Part shown: piece after piece, positions 1 to 6,208 of the stretch
Position numbering within the stretch: the first letter of the stretch is position 1
How the letters are laid out: each line of letters starts with the position of its first letter
From: a bacterium HR32
GTDB taxonomy: Bacteria; Sysuimicrobiota; Sysuimicrobiia; Sysuimicrobiales; Sysuimicrobiaceae
Assembly (NCBI GenBank): GCA_002898935.1
Contig: BEII01000068.1
Coordinates: 1-7,609, forward strand
Length of the DNA: 7,609 nt
Reading direction: 5' to 3'
Position numbers and translations under genes: made by a program
The notes under the pieces: model-generated
Seen by the model: the letters and a program-made list of their open reading frames with translations, nothing else
What the model was told of the DNA's origin: nothing
Database searches by the model: none

Positions 1-117
1 AAGGTGATGCTGGTGGACCCGGAGACCAAGGACCCCACCCGGGTGGGCGTCCGGGTGCTGGGCGACGGCCGTCGGGTCCGGTACGCCAAGCGGTCCGGCG
101 AGGTCCTGGACAAGTGA
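1..117 (+). CDS. rplX: Large ribosomal subunit protein uL24 (3' end, partial)
   Basis: This is the C-terminal 38 residues of L24; the start and the KOW domain lie upstream of the window. L24 is an early assembly protein that binds 23S rRNA near the exit tunnel. The pattern VMLVDPETKDPTRVGVRVL followed by GRRVRYAKRSGEVLDK matches the L24 tail, which in many bacteria carries two CxxC pairs around the same positions (VCPKCG...CKKCGE). Here there is no cysteine at all, so this is the zinc-free form, with D-P-E-T and A-K-R-S in place of the two knuckles. It ends in TGA 10 nt before rplE, the standard spc order. Identification rests on this short tail plus its position next to rplE. Confidence 0.9.
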   Translation, partial: KVMLVDPETKDPTRVGVRVLGDGRRVRYAKRSGEVLDK

Positions 118-127
118 GGGCGAGAGG

Positions 128-688
128 ATGACGCCACGGCTGAAGGAGCGCTACGAGCGGGAGGTGGTGCCGGCCCTGCGGGAGCGGTTCGGGTACCGTA
201 ACCCCATGCAGGTGCCGCGCCTGGTGAAGGTGGTGGTGAATATGCGGGTGGGCGCCGGCGCCCAGGACCCGCGCCAGGTGGACCGGGCGGTGGAGGACCT
301 GGTGGCCATCACGGGGCAGCGGCCCGTGGTGGCGCGGGCCCGCAAGTCCATCGCTGCCTTCAAGCTGCGCAAGGGGGCCCCCATCGGGGTGTACGTGACC
401 CTGCGGGGCCGGCGCATGTACGAGTTCCTGGACAAGCTGATCCACGTGGCCCTGCCCCGGATCAAGGACTTCCGGGGGATCTCCGAGCGACAGCTGGACG
501 GGCGGGGCAACTTGAACATCGGGCTGCGGGAGCAGCTGGTGTTTCCCGAGATCGAGTACGACAAGGTGGACAAGATCCGCGGCATGGACATCGCCATCGT
601 GACCACGGCGCGGACGGACGAGGAGGCGCGGGAGCTGTTGCGCCTGCTCGGCATGCCGTTCCGCGAGCGCGAGTCCGCCGCCGCGTAG
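128..688 (+). CDS. rplE: Large ribosomal subunit protein uL5
   Basis: L5 binds 5S rRNA and helps form the central protuberance of the large subunit. The protein is 186 residues, slightly above the usual 179-180. Family signatures visible are MTPRLKERYEREVVPALRERFGY at the N-terminus, the VPRLVKVVVNMRVG strand (about 29-42), the segment TGQRPVVARARKSIAAFKLRKG (about 62-83), GxxVTLRGRRMYEFLDKL (about 87-103), LPRIKDFRGI (about 109-118) and the closing TARTDEEARELLRLLGMPF. The ATG is preceded by GAGAGG directly upstream, in a 10 nt spacer after rplX. A short Ala-rich tail (ESAAA) follows the conserved end. No unusual residue is seen. In E. coli the S8 operator of the spc operon sits at this gene's start; no matching structure was recognised here. 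Confidence 0.97.
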   Translation: MTPRLKERYEREVVPALRERFGYRNPMQVPRLVKVVVNMRVGAGAQDPRQVDRAVEDLVAITGQRPVVARARKSIAAFKLRKGAPIGVYVTLRGRRMYEFLDKLIHVALPRIKDFRGISERQLDGRGNLNIGLREQLVFPEIEYDKVDKIRGMDIAIVTTARTDEEARELLRLLGMPFRERESAAA

Positions 689-698
689 GAAGGGGACC

Positions 699-884
699 AT
701 GGCGAAGAAGGCGCTGCTGGAGAAGTGGAAGCGGACCCCGAAGTTCCGGGTGCGGGCGTACACCCGGTGCGAGCGGTGCGGCCGGCCCCGGGCGGTGTTC
801 CGCCGGTTCCGCCTGTGCCGGATCTGCCTGCGGGAGCTGGCGTACCGCGGGGAGATCCCCGGGATGACCAAGGCCAGCTGGTAG
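699..884 (+). CDS. rpsN: Small ribosomal subunit protein uS14, zinc-binding short type
   Basis: S14 sits in the head of the 30S subunit and contacts 16S rRNA close to S3 and S10. At 61 residues this is the short type (often annotated type Z, rpsZ), not the about 100-residue form of E. coli. Four cysteines form the zinc ribbon: C24 and C27 (RCERCGRP) and C40 and C43 (LCRICLREL). The N-terminus MAKKALLEKWKRTPKFRVRAYTRC and the end GEIPGMTKASW are typical of the short form. The ATG follows an AGGAAGGGG ribosome binding site in a 10 nt spacer after rplE. Short zinc-binding S14 is usual in Gram-positive and related deep lineages, so it supports that placement. Confidence 0.97.
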   Translation: MAKKALLEKWKRTPKFRVRAYTRCERCGRPRAVFRRFRLCRICLRELAYRGEIPGMTKASW

Positions 885-887
885 GGC

Positions 888-894
888 GGGGAGG
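888..894 (+). promoter_or_regulatory. Ribosome binding site of rpsH
   Basis: GGGGAGG lies 6 nt before the ATG at 901 and directly touches an in-frame GTG at 895. The spacing favours the ATG, so this site decides the start of rpsH. Confidence 0.75.
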
Positions 895-900
895 GTGCGC

Positions 901-1302
901 ATGGGGACCATCACGGACCCGATCGCGGACATGCTGACCCGGATCCGGAACGCGAACGCCGCGGGCCACGACCAGGTCAGCGTCCCCGCGTCCCGGCTGA
1001 AGGTGGAGATCGCCCGGATCCTAAAGGAGGAGGGCTTCATCCACGACTGGAAGCTCACCTCCGACGGCCCGCAGGGCACCCTGCGGATCGTCCTCAAGTA
1101 CGGCCCCAAGCGCGAGCGGGTGCTGCGCGGCCTGAGGAGGGTCAGCAAGCCTGGCCTGCGGGTCTACGTCCGCCGCGAGGCCATCCCCCGGGTGCGGGGC
1201 GGCCTGGGGGTCGCTATCCTCTCCACCTCCCGCGGCATCCTCACGGATCGCCAGGCGCGGCGCCTGGGCGTGGGCGGGGAAGTCCTCTGTTACGTGTGGT
1301 AG
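901..1302 (+). CDS. rpsH: Small ribosomal subunit protein uS8
   Basis: S8 is a primary 16S rRNA-binding protein that organises the central domain of the 30S subunit; in E. coli it also represses the spc operon. The protein is 133 residues. TDPIADMLTRIRNAN opens it, SKPGLRVYV marks the middle, and the last third GLGVAILSTSRGILTDRQARRLGVGGEVLCYVW is the rRNA-binding C-terminal domain. Two starts are possible in frame, GTG at 895 and ATG at 901. The GGGGAGG at 888-894 abuts the GTG with no spacer but lies 6 nt from the ATG, so the ATG is chosen; it also gives the usual short N-terminus (MGTITDPIADML). Confidence 0.96.
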   Translation: MGTITDPIADMLTRIRNANAAGHDQVSVPASRLKVEIARILKEEGFIHDWKLTSDGPQGTLRIVLKYGPKRERVLRGLRRVSKPGLRVYVRREAIPRVRGGLGVAILSTSRGILTDRQARRLGVGGEVLCYVW

Positions 1303-1312
1303 GGGTGTAGCC

Positions 1313-1864
1313 ATGAGTCGGATCGGCCGGATGCCGGTGGCGATTCCCCCGGGGGTGGAGGTGACCGTGGACGGCCCCCGGGTACGGGTGCGGGGTCCAA
1401 AGGGCGAGCTGGAGCGGACCTTCCACCCTGACCTGCGGGTGGAGGTGCAGGACGGGACGGTGGTGGTCCGCCGGCCCACGGACCTGCGGCACCACCGTGC
1501 CCTGCACGGGCTCACCCGGGCCCTGGTGAACAACATGGTCCGCGGGGTCACGGAGGGCTTCTCCGTGGAGCTGGAGATCCACGGCACCGGCTACCGCGCC
1601 ACCAAGCAAGGCGACCGTCTGGTGCTCCAGGTGGGCTACACCCACCCCGTGGAGCTGGACCCTCCACCGGGGATCACCTTCGAGGTCCCACAGCCCAACC
1701 GGGTGGTGGTGCGGGGCCTGGACAAGGAACTGGTGGGCCAGTTAGCCGCCAAGGTGCGGGCGGTGCGGCCGCCTGACCCGTACAAGGGGAAGGGGATCCG
1801 CTACGCCCGGGAGGCGCTGCGGCTGCGGCCGGGCAAGGCGGGCCGGGCGGCGGGCAAGAAGTAG
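1313..1864 (+). CDS. rplF: Large ribosomal subunit protein uL6
   Basis: L6 binds 23S rRNA next to the sarcin-ricin loop at the factor-binding site of the 50S subunit. The protein has 183 residues, the usual length, and shows the two tandem L6 folds. The first begins SRIGRMPVAIPPGVEV (2-17) with VRGPKGEL (about 27-34). The second contains GFSVELEIHGTGYRA (about 82-96) and ends in the family signature PPDPYKGKGIRY (153-164), in which D155 replaces the more common E. A basic tail (RLRPGKAGRAAGKK) closes the protein. The ATG lies 10 nt after the rpsH stop, with AGGGG overlapping that stop as the probable ribosome binding site. Confidence 0.97.
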   Translation: MSRIGRMPVAIPPGVEVTVDGPRVRVRGPKGELERTFHPDLRVEVQDGTVVVRRPTDLRHHRALHGLTRALVNNMVRGVTEGFSVELEIHGTGYRATKQGDRLVLQVGYTHPVELDPPPGITFEVPQPNRVVVRGLDKELVGQLAAKVRAVRPPDPYKGKGIRYAREALRLRPGKAGRAAGKK

Positions 1865-1879
1865 GCCCGGGAGGACCGT

Positions 1880-2248
1880 ATGGTGTTGCAGGAGAGTCGG
1901 GACGAACGGCGGCGCGTGCGCCACCTGCGGCTGCGCCGAAGGGTGGTGGGGACTGCGGACCGGCCGAGGCTCAGCGTGTTCCGGAGCCTCAAGCACATCT
2001 ACGCCCAGGTGATCGATGACCAGCAGGGTCGCACCCTAGTGGCGGCCAGCACGCGGGAACCGGAGATCGCCAGTCAGGTGCAGGGGCTGCGGCGGGTGGA
2101 GCAGAGCCGGGTGGTGGGCCGGGTGCTGGCCCAGCGGGCGCGGGAGAAGGGCATCGTGCGGGTGGTGTTCGACCGGGGCGGGTACGCGTACCACGGACGG
2201 GTCCGCGCCCTGGCGGAGGGTGCGCGGGAGGGCGGTCTGGAGTTCTAG
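1880..2248 (+). CDS. rplR: Large ribosomal subunit protein uL18
   Basis: L18 binds 5S rRNA and, with L5, attaches it to the 50S subunit. The 122 residues match the family length of about 120. The N-terminal 24 residues are a flexible arginine-rich arm (DERRRVRHLRLRRRVVG). Conserved blocks are RPRLSVFRSLKHIYAQVIDD (28-47), GRTLVAAST and near the end VVFDRGGYAYHGRVRALAEGAREGGLEF, which is the hallmark C-terminus. The ATG has GGGAGG upstream in a 15 nt spacer after rplF. Its position between rplF and rpsE is the standard spc order. Nothing odd is seen. Confidence 0.97.
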   Translation: MVLQESRDERRRVRHLRLRRRVVGTADRPRLSVFRSLKHIYAQVIDDQQGRTLVAASTREPEIASQVQGLRRVEQSRVVGRVLAQRAREKGIVRVVFDRGGYAYHGRVRALAEGAREGGLEF

Positions 2249-2257
2249 GAGGCTGGG

Positions 2258-2782
2258 ATGGCGGAACGGGCAAGCCCCAACGAGGTGAACCTGACCTTCG
2301 AGAAGACGGTGTCCATCAACCGTGTCGCGAAGGTGACCAAGGGCGCCAAGCGGTTCAACTTCAGCGCCCTCGTGGTGGTGGGCGACGAGCAGGGTACGGT
2401 GGGCGTCGGGCTCGGCAAGGCCGCGGAGGTGCCGGACGCCATCCGCAAGGCCGTGGAGGACGCCAAGAAAAACTTGTGGCGGATCCCGCGCCAGGGTACC
2501 ACCATCCCCCACGAAGTGGTCGGACGGTTCGGTGCCGCCCGGGTCCTCCTGAAGCCCGCCAGCGAGGGGACGGGCGTGATCGCAGGCGGGGCGGTGCGGG
2601 CCGTGGTGGAGGCGGCCGGGATCCGGGACGTGCTCACCAAGTCCCTGGGCAGCAGCAACCCGATCAACTTGACCCGGGCCACCCTGGCCGGCCTGCTGGA
2701 GCTGCAGACCCCGGAGGAGGTCGCGCGCGTCCGGGGCAAGGCCGTGGCGGACCTGGCGGTCCGTCGGGCGGTGGGAGCCTAG
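2258..2782 (+). CDS. rpsE: Small ribosomal subunit protein uS5
   Basis: S5 lies on the solvent side of the 30S subunit at the mRNA entry region and influences decoding accuracy. The 174 residues are close to the family's usual 160-170. The N-terminal double-stranded-RNA-binding domain includes LTFEKTVSINRVAKVTKGAKRFNFSALVVVGD (about 12-43) and GTVGVGLGKAAEVPDAIRKAVEDAKKNL. The C-terminal domain has EGTGVIAGGAVRAVVEAAGIRDVLTKSLGSSNPIN. A clear AGGAGG precedes the ATG in a 9 nt spacer after rplR. The GGGAG near its 3' end (2773-2777) doubles as the likely ribosome binding site of rpmD. Confidence 0.97.
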   Translation: MAERASPNEVNLTFEKTVSINRVAKVTKGAKRFNFSALVVVGDEQGTVGVGLGKAAEVPDAIRKAVEDAKKNLWRIPRQGTTIPHEVVGRFGAARVLLKPASEGTGVIAGGAVRAVVEAAGIRDVLTKSLGSSNPINLTRATLAGLLELQTPEEVARVRGKAVADLAVRRAVGA

Positions 2783-2784
2783 CC

Positions 2785-3003
2785 GTGGTGCGGATCACCC
2801 TCAGGCGGTCCCTGATCGGCACGAAGCCGGAGCAGCGGGCGGCGGCGGCCACTCTGGGCTTGCGGCGCCTAGGGCAGTCTGTGGTCCGGCCGCTGCGGCC
2901 CGAGGTGGAGGGTCTGATCCGGCGACTGGCGCACCTGGTGGAGGTCACGCCGGAAGGGCAACTGCCGGGAGGAGGGAAGGGCGATGCCACTGCGGATCGG
3001 TGA
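2785..3003 (+). CDS. rpmD: Large ribosomal subunit protein uL30, with a short C-terminal extension
   Basis: L30 is a small 50S protein. Its place between rpsE and rplO is the standard spc order. The 72-residue product shows the L30 core: VRITLRRSLIGTKPEQRAAAATLGLRRLGQSVVRP, then VEGLIRRLAHLVEV ending at residue 54. GTG codons at 2785 and 2788 are both possible starts; 2785 is chosen because GGGAG at 2773-2777 then lies 7 nt upstream. Most bacterial L30 proteins stop near residue 60 after the HLVEV block. Here about 18 extra residues (TPEGQLPGGGKGDATADR) follow, encoded over the rplO ribosome binding site and the first 20 nt of rplO. The extension may be a by-product of that overlap rather than functional. 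Confidence 0.93.
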   Translation: MVRITLRRSLIGTKPEQRAAAATLGLRRLGQSVVRPLRPEVEGLIRRLAHLVEVTPEGQLPGGGKGDATADR

Positions 3004-3457
3004 GCTCGCGCCGCCTGCGGGCGCGCGCAGACGCCGCAGGCGGGTGGGCCGGGGTCTCGGCTCGGGCCGGGGCACGTACTCCGGCCGAGGGGTCAAGGGG
3101 CAGAAGGCCCGCAGCGGAAAGGGCCCGCGGCCGGGCTTCGAGGGCGGCCAGACCCCTCTGGGCAAGCGGCTGCCCTTCCAGCGCGGCGTACGGGCGTACG
3201 GGAGCTCCCACACGGGCGGCCGTCCGCGGCCGGGCTATGTGGAGGTCAACGTCTCGCGGCTCGCGCGGTTCGGGCCCGGAAGCGAGGTCACGCCGGAGGC
3301 GCTGCGGCAGGCCGGGCTGGTCCGCCGCCCGGGCCCGGTGAAGGTCCTGGGGCCCGGCAAGCTCGCCCACCCCCTCACCGTGCGAGCCCACGCCTTCAGC
3401 GCCTCTGCCCGGGCGGCCATCGAAGCCGCGGGCGGACGCGCGGAGGTGATCCGGTGA
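2984..3457 (+). CDS. rplO: Large ribosomal subunit protein uL15
   Basis: L15 is a late-assembly 50S protein that threads a long basic arm into 23S rRNA. At 157 residues it is a little longer than the usual 145-150. The N-terminal arm carries RRRRRRVGRGLGSGRGTYSGRGVKGQKARSG (about 15-45) and then RPGFEGGQTPLGKRLPFQRG (about 49-68), all family hallmarks; the C-terminal globular half includes VKVLGPGKL and AHAFSASARAAIEAAGG. The more common HGKTSGRG is RGTYSGRG here. GGAGGAGGG at 2968-2976 gives a strong ribosome binding site 7-8 nt from the ATG. The gene overlaps rpmD by 20 nt and secY by 4 nt, so coupled translation is likely. Confidence 0.97.
   Translation: MPLRIGELAPPAGARRRRRRVGRGLGSGRGTYSGRGVKGQKARSGKGPRPGFEGGQTPLGKRLPFQRGVRAYGSSHTGGRPRPGYVEVNVSRLARFGPGSEVTPEALRQAGLVRRPGPVKVLGPGKLAHPLTVRAHAFSASARAAIEAAGGRAEVIR
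3011..3043 (+). repeat. Perfect 10-bp inverted repeat in the 5' part of rplO
   Basis: CCGCCTGCGG at 3011-3020 is the exact reverse complement of CCGCAGGCGG at 3034-3043, with a 13 nt loop. In mRNA this would be a very stable GC hairpin starting 8 nt after the rpmD stop and 27 nt after the first base of the rplO start codon. There is no T-run, so it is not an intrinsic terminator. It lies in codons for the proline-glycine-arginine arm, so a chance origin from biased codons cannot be excluded. Confidence 0.6.
3442..3451 (+). promoter_or_regulatory. Extended Shine-Dalgarno site of secY
   Basis: GGAGGTGATC is complementary over ten bases to the usual 3' end of bacterial 16S rRNA (GATCACCTCC). 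It lies inside the last codons of rplO, and its GGAGG core ends 7 nt before the secY GTG at 3454. It fixes that start and suggests strong independent initiation in addition to coupling. Confidence 0.8.
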
Positions 3458-4737
3458 TCGGAGGGATCGCCAACCCCTTCCGGATTCCCGAGCTCCGGCG
3501 GCGGCTACTGTTCACCGCCGCCATGCTGGCCCTGTTCCGGATGGGTGCCCACCTGCCGGTCCCTGGGGTCAACGTCGAGGCCGTGAGGACGCAGTTCGAG
3601 CAGGCGGCGGCGGGCACTGCCTTCGGGTTTTTGAACCTGCTGGTGGGCGGTGCGCTGGAGAACTTCTCCATCTTCGCGCTGGGCGTGATCCCGTACATCA
3701 CCGCGTCCATCATCATGAGCCTCCTCCAGGTGGCCTTCCCGAACCTCAAGAAGATGGCGCAGGAGGAAGGCGAAGCCGGCCGTAGGCGGATCGGTTGGTA
3801 CACCCTGTACCTGACGATCCCGCTCGCCGTACTACAGGGCTGGGGTCAGGCGGGGCTCATCCAGGCGTTCTCCCAGGGGCGGGCCATCACCGACTTCAGC
3901 CCGCTCAACTGGGCCCTGATCCTGTCCACGCTGGTGGCGGGGTCCATGGTGCTCACGTGGATGGGCGGGGTGATGACCGAGCACGGGGTCGGAAACGGCG
4001 TGTCGCTGTTGATCTTCGGCGGCATCGTGGCCCGGATCCCCCAGCAGCTGGCGGCCACCGTGGCCCAGGTCCGGGTGGGCACCACCTCGGTGGGGTGGCT
4101 GCTGGCGGACGTGGCCATCGTCCTGGCCAGCATCGTGGCCGTGGTGCTGGTGACCCAGGCCTCGCGGCGGATCCCCGTGCAGTACGCCAAGCGCGTGGTG
4201 GGCCGCCGCGTTCTGGGCGGCCAGACCACGCACATCCCCCTGCGGATCGTCCAGGCGGGGGTCATCCCCATCATCTTCGCCATCTCCGTGCTGCAGTTCC
4301 CCGCCACGGTGGCGTCCTTCGTGCGGTGGGAGCCTCTCGTGGAGTGGGGCAACCGACTCCAGCCGGGCCAGCACCCGCTCGGCACCGCCCTGTACGCGGT
4401 CCTCATCGTGCTGTTCACGTACTTCTACACCGCGGTGCAGTTCGACCCGGACGAGATCGCGGAAAACATCAAGAAGTACGGGGGCTTCATCCCCGGCATC
4501 CGCCCGGGCCGGCCCACCAGCGAGTTCCTCGCGAAGGTCACGGAGCGGCTCACCTTCGTGGGTGCTCTGTTCTTGGCGGCCATCGCGGTGTTTCCCCTGC
4601 TGTTCCGCCAGAGCGCGGGCCTGACCCTGTACCTGGCCGGGACCTCCCTGCTGATCGTGGTGGGCGTGGCGTTGGAGACCATGAAGCAGCTGGAGGCGTA
4701 CGTGCTCATGCGGCACTACGAGGGGTTCATGCGGTGA
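3454..4737 (+). CDS. secY: Preprotein translocase channel subunit SecY
   Basis: SecY forms the inner-membrane channel that, with SecE and SecG, exports unfolded proteins and inserts membrane proteins. The 427 residues fit the family (about 420-440). Ten hydrophobic segments can be placed, roughly at 18-36, 74-92, 115-133, 153-170, 184-196, 215-234, 265-283, 310-330, 366-385 and 390-408. Signatures are LGAHxPVPGV-like RMGAHLPVPGV (29-39), FALGVIPYITASIIM (74-88), MTEHGVGNGVSLL (174-186) and KKYGGFIPGIRPG (340-352). R350 in that cytoplasmic loop corresponds to E. coli R357, needed for SecA-driven transport. The GTG start shares four bases (GTGA) with the rplO stop and has an extended ribosome binding site. 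It ends LRHYEGFMR-like (LMRHYEGFMR), as usual. Confidence 0.98.
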   Translation: MIGGIANPFRIPELRRRLLFTAAMLALFRMGAHLPVPGVNVEAVRTQFEQAAAGTAFGFLNLLVGGALENFSIFALGVIPYITASIIMSLLQVAFPNLKKMAQEEGEAGRRRIGWYTLYLTIPLAVLQGWGQAGLIQAFSQGRAITDFSPLNWALILSTLVAGSMVLTWMGGVMTEHGVGNGVSLLIFGGIVARIPQQLAATVAQVRVGTTSVGWLLADVAIVLASIVAVVLVTQASRRIPVQYAKRVVGRRVLGGQTTHIPLRIVQAGVIPIIFAISVLQFPATVASFVRWEPLVEWGNRLQPGQHPLGTALYAVLIVLFTYFYTAVQFDPDEIAENIKKYGGFIPGIRPGRPTSEFLAKVTERLTFVGALFLAAIAVFPLLFRQSAGLTLYLAGTSLLIVVGVALETMKQLEAYVLMRHYEGFMR

Positions 4738-5393
4738 GGGTGGTCTTCCTCGGCCCCCCGGGTGCGGGCAAGGGCACGCAGGCACGTCGGCTCGCAGACC
4801 GCTACGGGATCCCCCAGGTGGCCACCGGCGACATGCTCCGCGAGGCCATGGCCTCCGGAAGCGAGCTGGGACAGCGGGCCCGCGCGTACGTGGAGCTGGG
4901 CGAGCTGGTGCCCGACGACGTCATGCTGGCGGTGGTGGAGGACCGCCTGCGCAGGCCGGACGCGGAGCGCGGGTTCGTCCTGGACGGCTTCCCCCGCACG
5001 CTGGCGCAGGCGGAAGGGTTGGACGACCTCCTCCGGCGCCTGGGCCGCCGGCTGGATGCCGTGGTGCTGTTCCAGGTCCCCGAGGAGACCGTGGTCCGGC
5101 GGCTCGCGGGGCGCTGGACCTGCCCGGCCTGCGGCCGGGTGTTCCACGAGTCCTACAGCCCTCCCCGCACGCCGGGCGTGTGCGACGCGGACGGGAGCCC
5201 GTTGGTCCAGCGGGAGGACGACCGACCGGAGACCGTGCGCCGCAGGCTGGCGGTGTACGCGGAGCAGACGGCGCCGGTGGTGGAATACTACCGCGCGCGG
5301 GGCCTGTTGCACTCCGTGGACGGCTCGCAGGACCCCGACGCGGTGGCCGAGGCCGTCGAGGCAGTCCTGCGACACCTGGTGGAGGTCCGTTAG
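4734..5393 (+). CDS. adk: Adenylate kinase, zinc-lid type
   Basis: This cytoplasmic enzyme interconverts ATP + AMP and 2 ADP. The 219 residues are the long-lid form. The P-loop is GPPGAGKGTQ (7-16), the AMP-binding segment TGDMLR (31-36), and DGFPRT lies at 84-89. The lid carries a zinc site with C130 and C133 (CPAC), C150 and D153 (CDAD), the same Cys-Cys-Cys-Asp spacing and numbering known from the Bacillus enzyme. QREDDRPETVRRRL follows the lid. The GTG start overlaps the secY stop as GTGA, and GAGGGG at 4720-4725 lies 8 nt upstream. The secY-adk-map order is typical of Gram-positive-type genomes. Longer same-frame reading upstream of 4734 is just secY in another frame. Confidence 0.97.
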   Translation: MRVVFLGPPGAGKGTQARRLADRYGIPQVATGDMLREAMASGSELGQRARAYVELGELVPDDVMLAVVEDRLRRPDAERGFVLDGFPRTLAQAEGLDDLLRRLGRRLDAVVLFQVPEETVVRRLAGRWTCPACGRVFHESYSPPRTPGVCDADGSPLVQREDDRPETVRRRLAVYAEQTAPVVEYYRARGLLHSVDGSQDPDAVAEAVEAVLRHLVEVR

Positions 5394-5395
5394 CC

Positions 5396-6175
5396 GTGCC
5401 CGTGGCGGGAGTGTTCGTCAAGAGCCCTTCGGAGCTTGCGCGCATGCGGCGGGCGGGGAGGGTGGCTGCCCTGGCCCTCCGCGAGGTGGGCCGGGCGGTC
5501 CGCCCTGGGGTTTCCACCGAGGCCCTGGACCGGGTGGCAGCGGAGGCCATCCGGTCCAGGGGCGGGGTGCCGTCCTTCCTCGGCTACCGGGGATTCCCGG
5601 CGAGTGCGTGCATCTCGGTGAACGACGAGATCGTGCACGGGATCCCCGGCCGCCGCGTGCTGCGGGAAGGCGACTTGGTGAAGGTGGACCTGGGCGCGCT
5701 CGTGGACGGCTACCACGGCGACGTGGCGGCCACCTTCCCGGTGGGGTCCATCCCAGCGAGGCTTCGACGCCTCGTACAGGTGACGGAGGAGGCGCTCATG
5801 CGCGGGATCGAGGCGGTCCGCCCGGGCGCCCGCCTCGGTGACGTGGGGTGGACCATCCAGTCCTTCGTGGAGGCCCACGGGTACTCCGTGGTACGGCAGT
5901 TCGCGGGGCACGGCGTGGGCCGGTCCCTGCACGAGGACCCTCAGGTCCCGAACTTCGGGAAGCCTGGCAAGGGCCTCGCCCTGCGGCCCGGCATGGTCTT
6001 GGCCGTGGAACCCATGGTGAACGAGGGCACGTGGCGCGCGGTGGTGGACGGGGACGGGTGGACGGTCCGGACCGCGGACCGCCGGCCCTCCGCGCACTTC
6101 GAGCACACGGTGGCGGTGACGGAGGACGGGTACGAGATCCTGACCCTGTTAGACGACGGGGAGAATCCCTGGTAA
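5396..6175 (+). CDS. map: Methionine aminopeptidase, type I
   Basis: This metal-dependent peptidase removes the initiator methionine from new proteins in the cytoplasm. The 259 residues form one pita-bread domain without an N-terminal zinc-finger extension. All five metal ligands are present: D98 (VDLG), D109 (HGDVAATF), H172 (GHGVGRSLHE), E205 (AVEPMV) and E236 (HFEHTV). The substrate-binding histidine H81 (VHGIPG) is also there. GTG at 5396 lies 2 nt after the adk stop, with GGAGG at 5381-5385 ten nt upstream. In-frame GTGs at 5402 and 5411 are alternatives; the last would give MFVKSPSELARM, close to the usual N-terminus, so the start is the least certain part. Its end is followed by an AT-rich patch unusual in this window. 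Confidence 0.96.
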   Translation: MPVAGVFVKSPSELARMRRAGRVAALALREVGRAVRPGVSTEALDRVAAEAIRSRGGVPSFLGYRGFPASACISVNDEIVHGIPGRRVLREGDLVKVDLGALVDGYHGDVAATFPVGSIPARLRRLVQVTEEALMRGIEAVRPGARLGDVGWTIQSFVEAHGYSVVRQFAGHGVGRSLHEDPQVPNFGKPGKGLALRPGMVLAVEPMVNEGTWRAVVDGDGWTVRTADRRPSAHFEHTVAVTEDGYEILTLLDDGENPW

Positions 6176-6208
6176 GATAAAAGTTCGTGCGGCCGAGGTT
6201 GGGGAGGG

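Noticed and set aside
100..150. S8 translational operator at the rplX-rplE junction, as in E. coli
   Set aside because: The spacer is 10 nt and no helix resembling the S8-binding site of 16S rRNA could be recognised by eye.
1022..1034. Strong Shine-Dalgarno-like TAAAGGAGGAGGG inside rpsH
   Set aside because: No ATG, GTG or TTG start follows at a usable distance in a frame with a plausible product; the bases encode the conserved Lys-Glu-Glu of S8.
151..1148. Long minus-strand frames opposite rplE, rpsN and rpsH
   Set aside because: Low-complexity antisense translations of confirmed ribosomal-protein genes with no ribosome binding site or family match.
3832..4785. Long open frame of 317 codons on the minus strand opposite secY
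   Set aside because: It is the antisense shadow of secY in GC-rich DNA, rich in His, Gly, Arg and Pro with no recognisable domain; secY on the other strand is certain.
5180..5395. Longer in-frame start for map inside adk
   Set aside because: The extra 72 residues are adk read in another frame; type I methionine aminopeptidases begin just before the KSPSELARM block.
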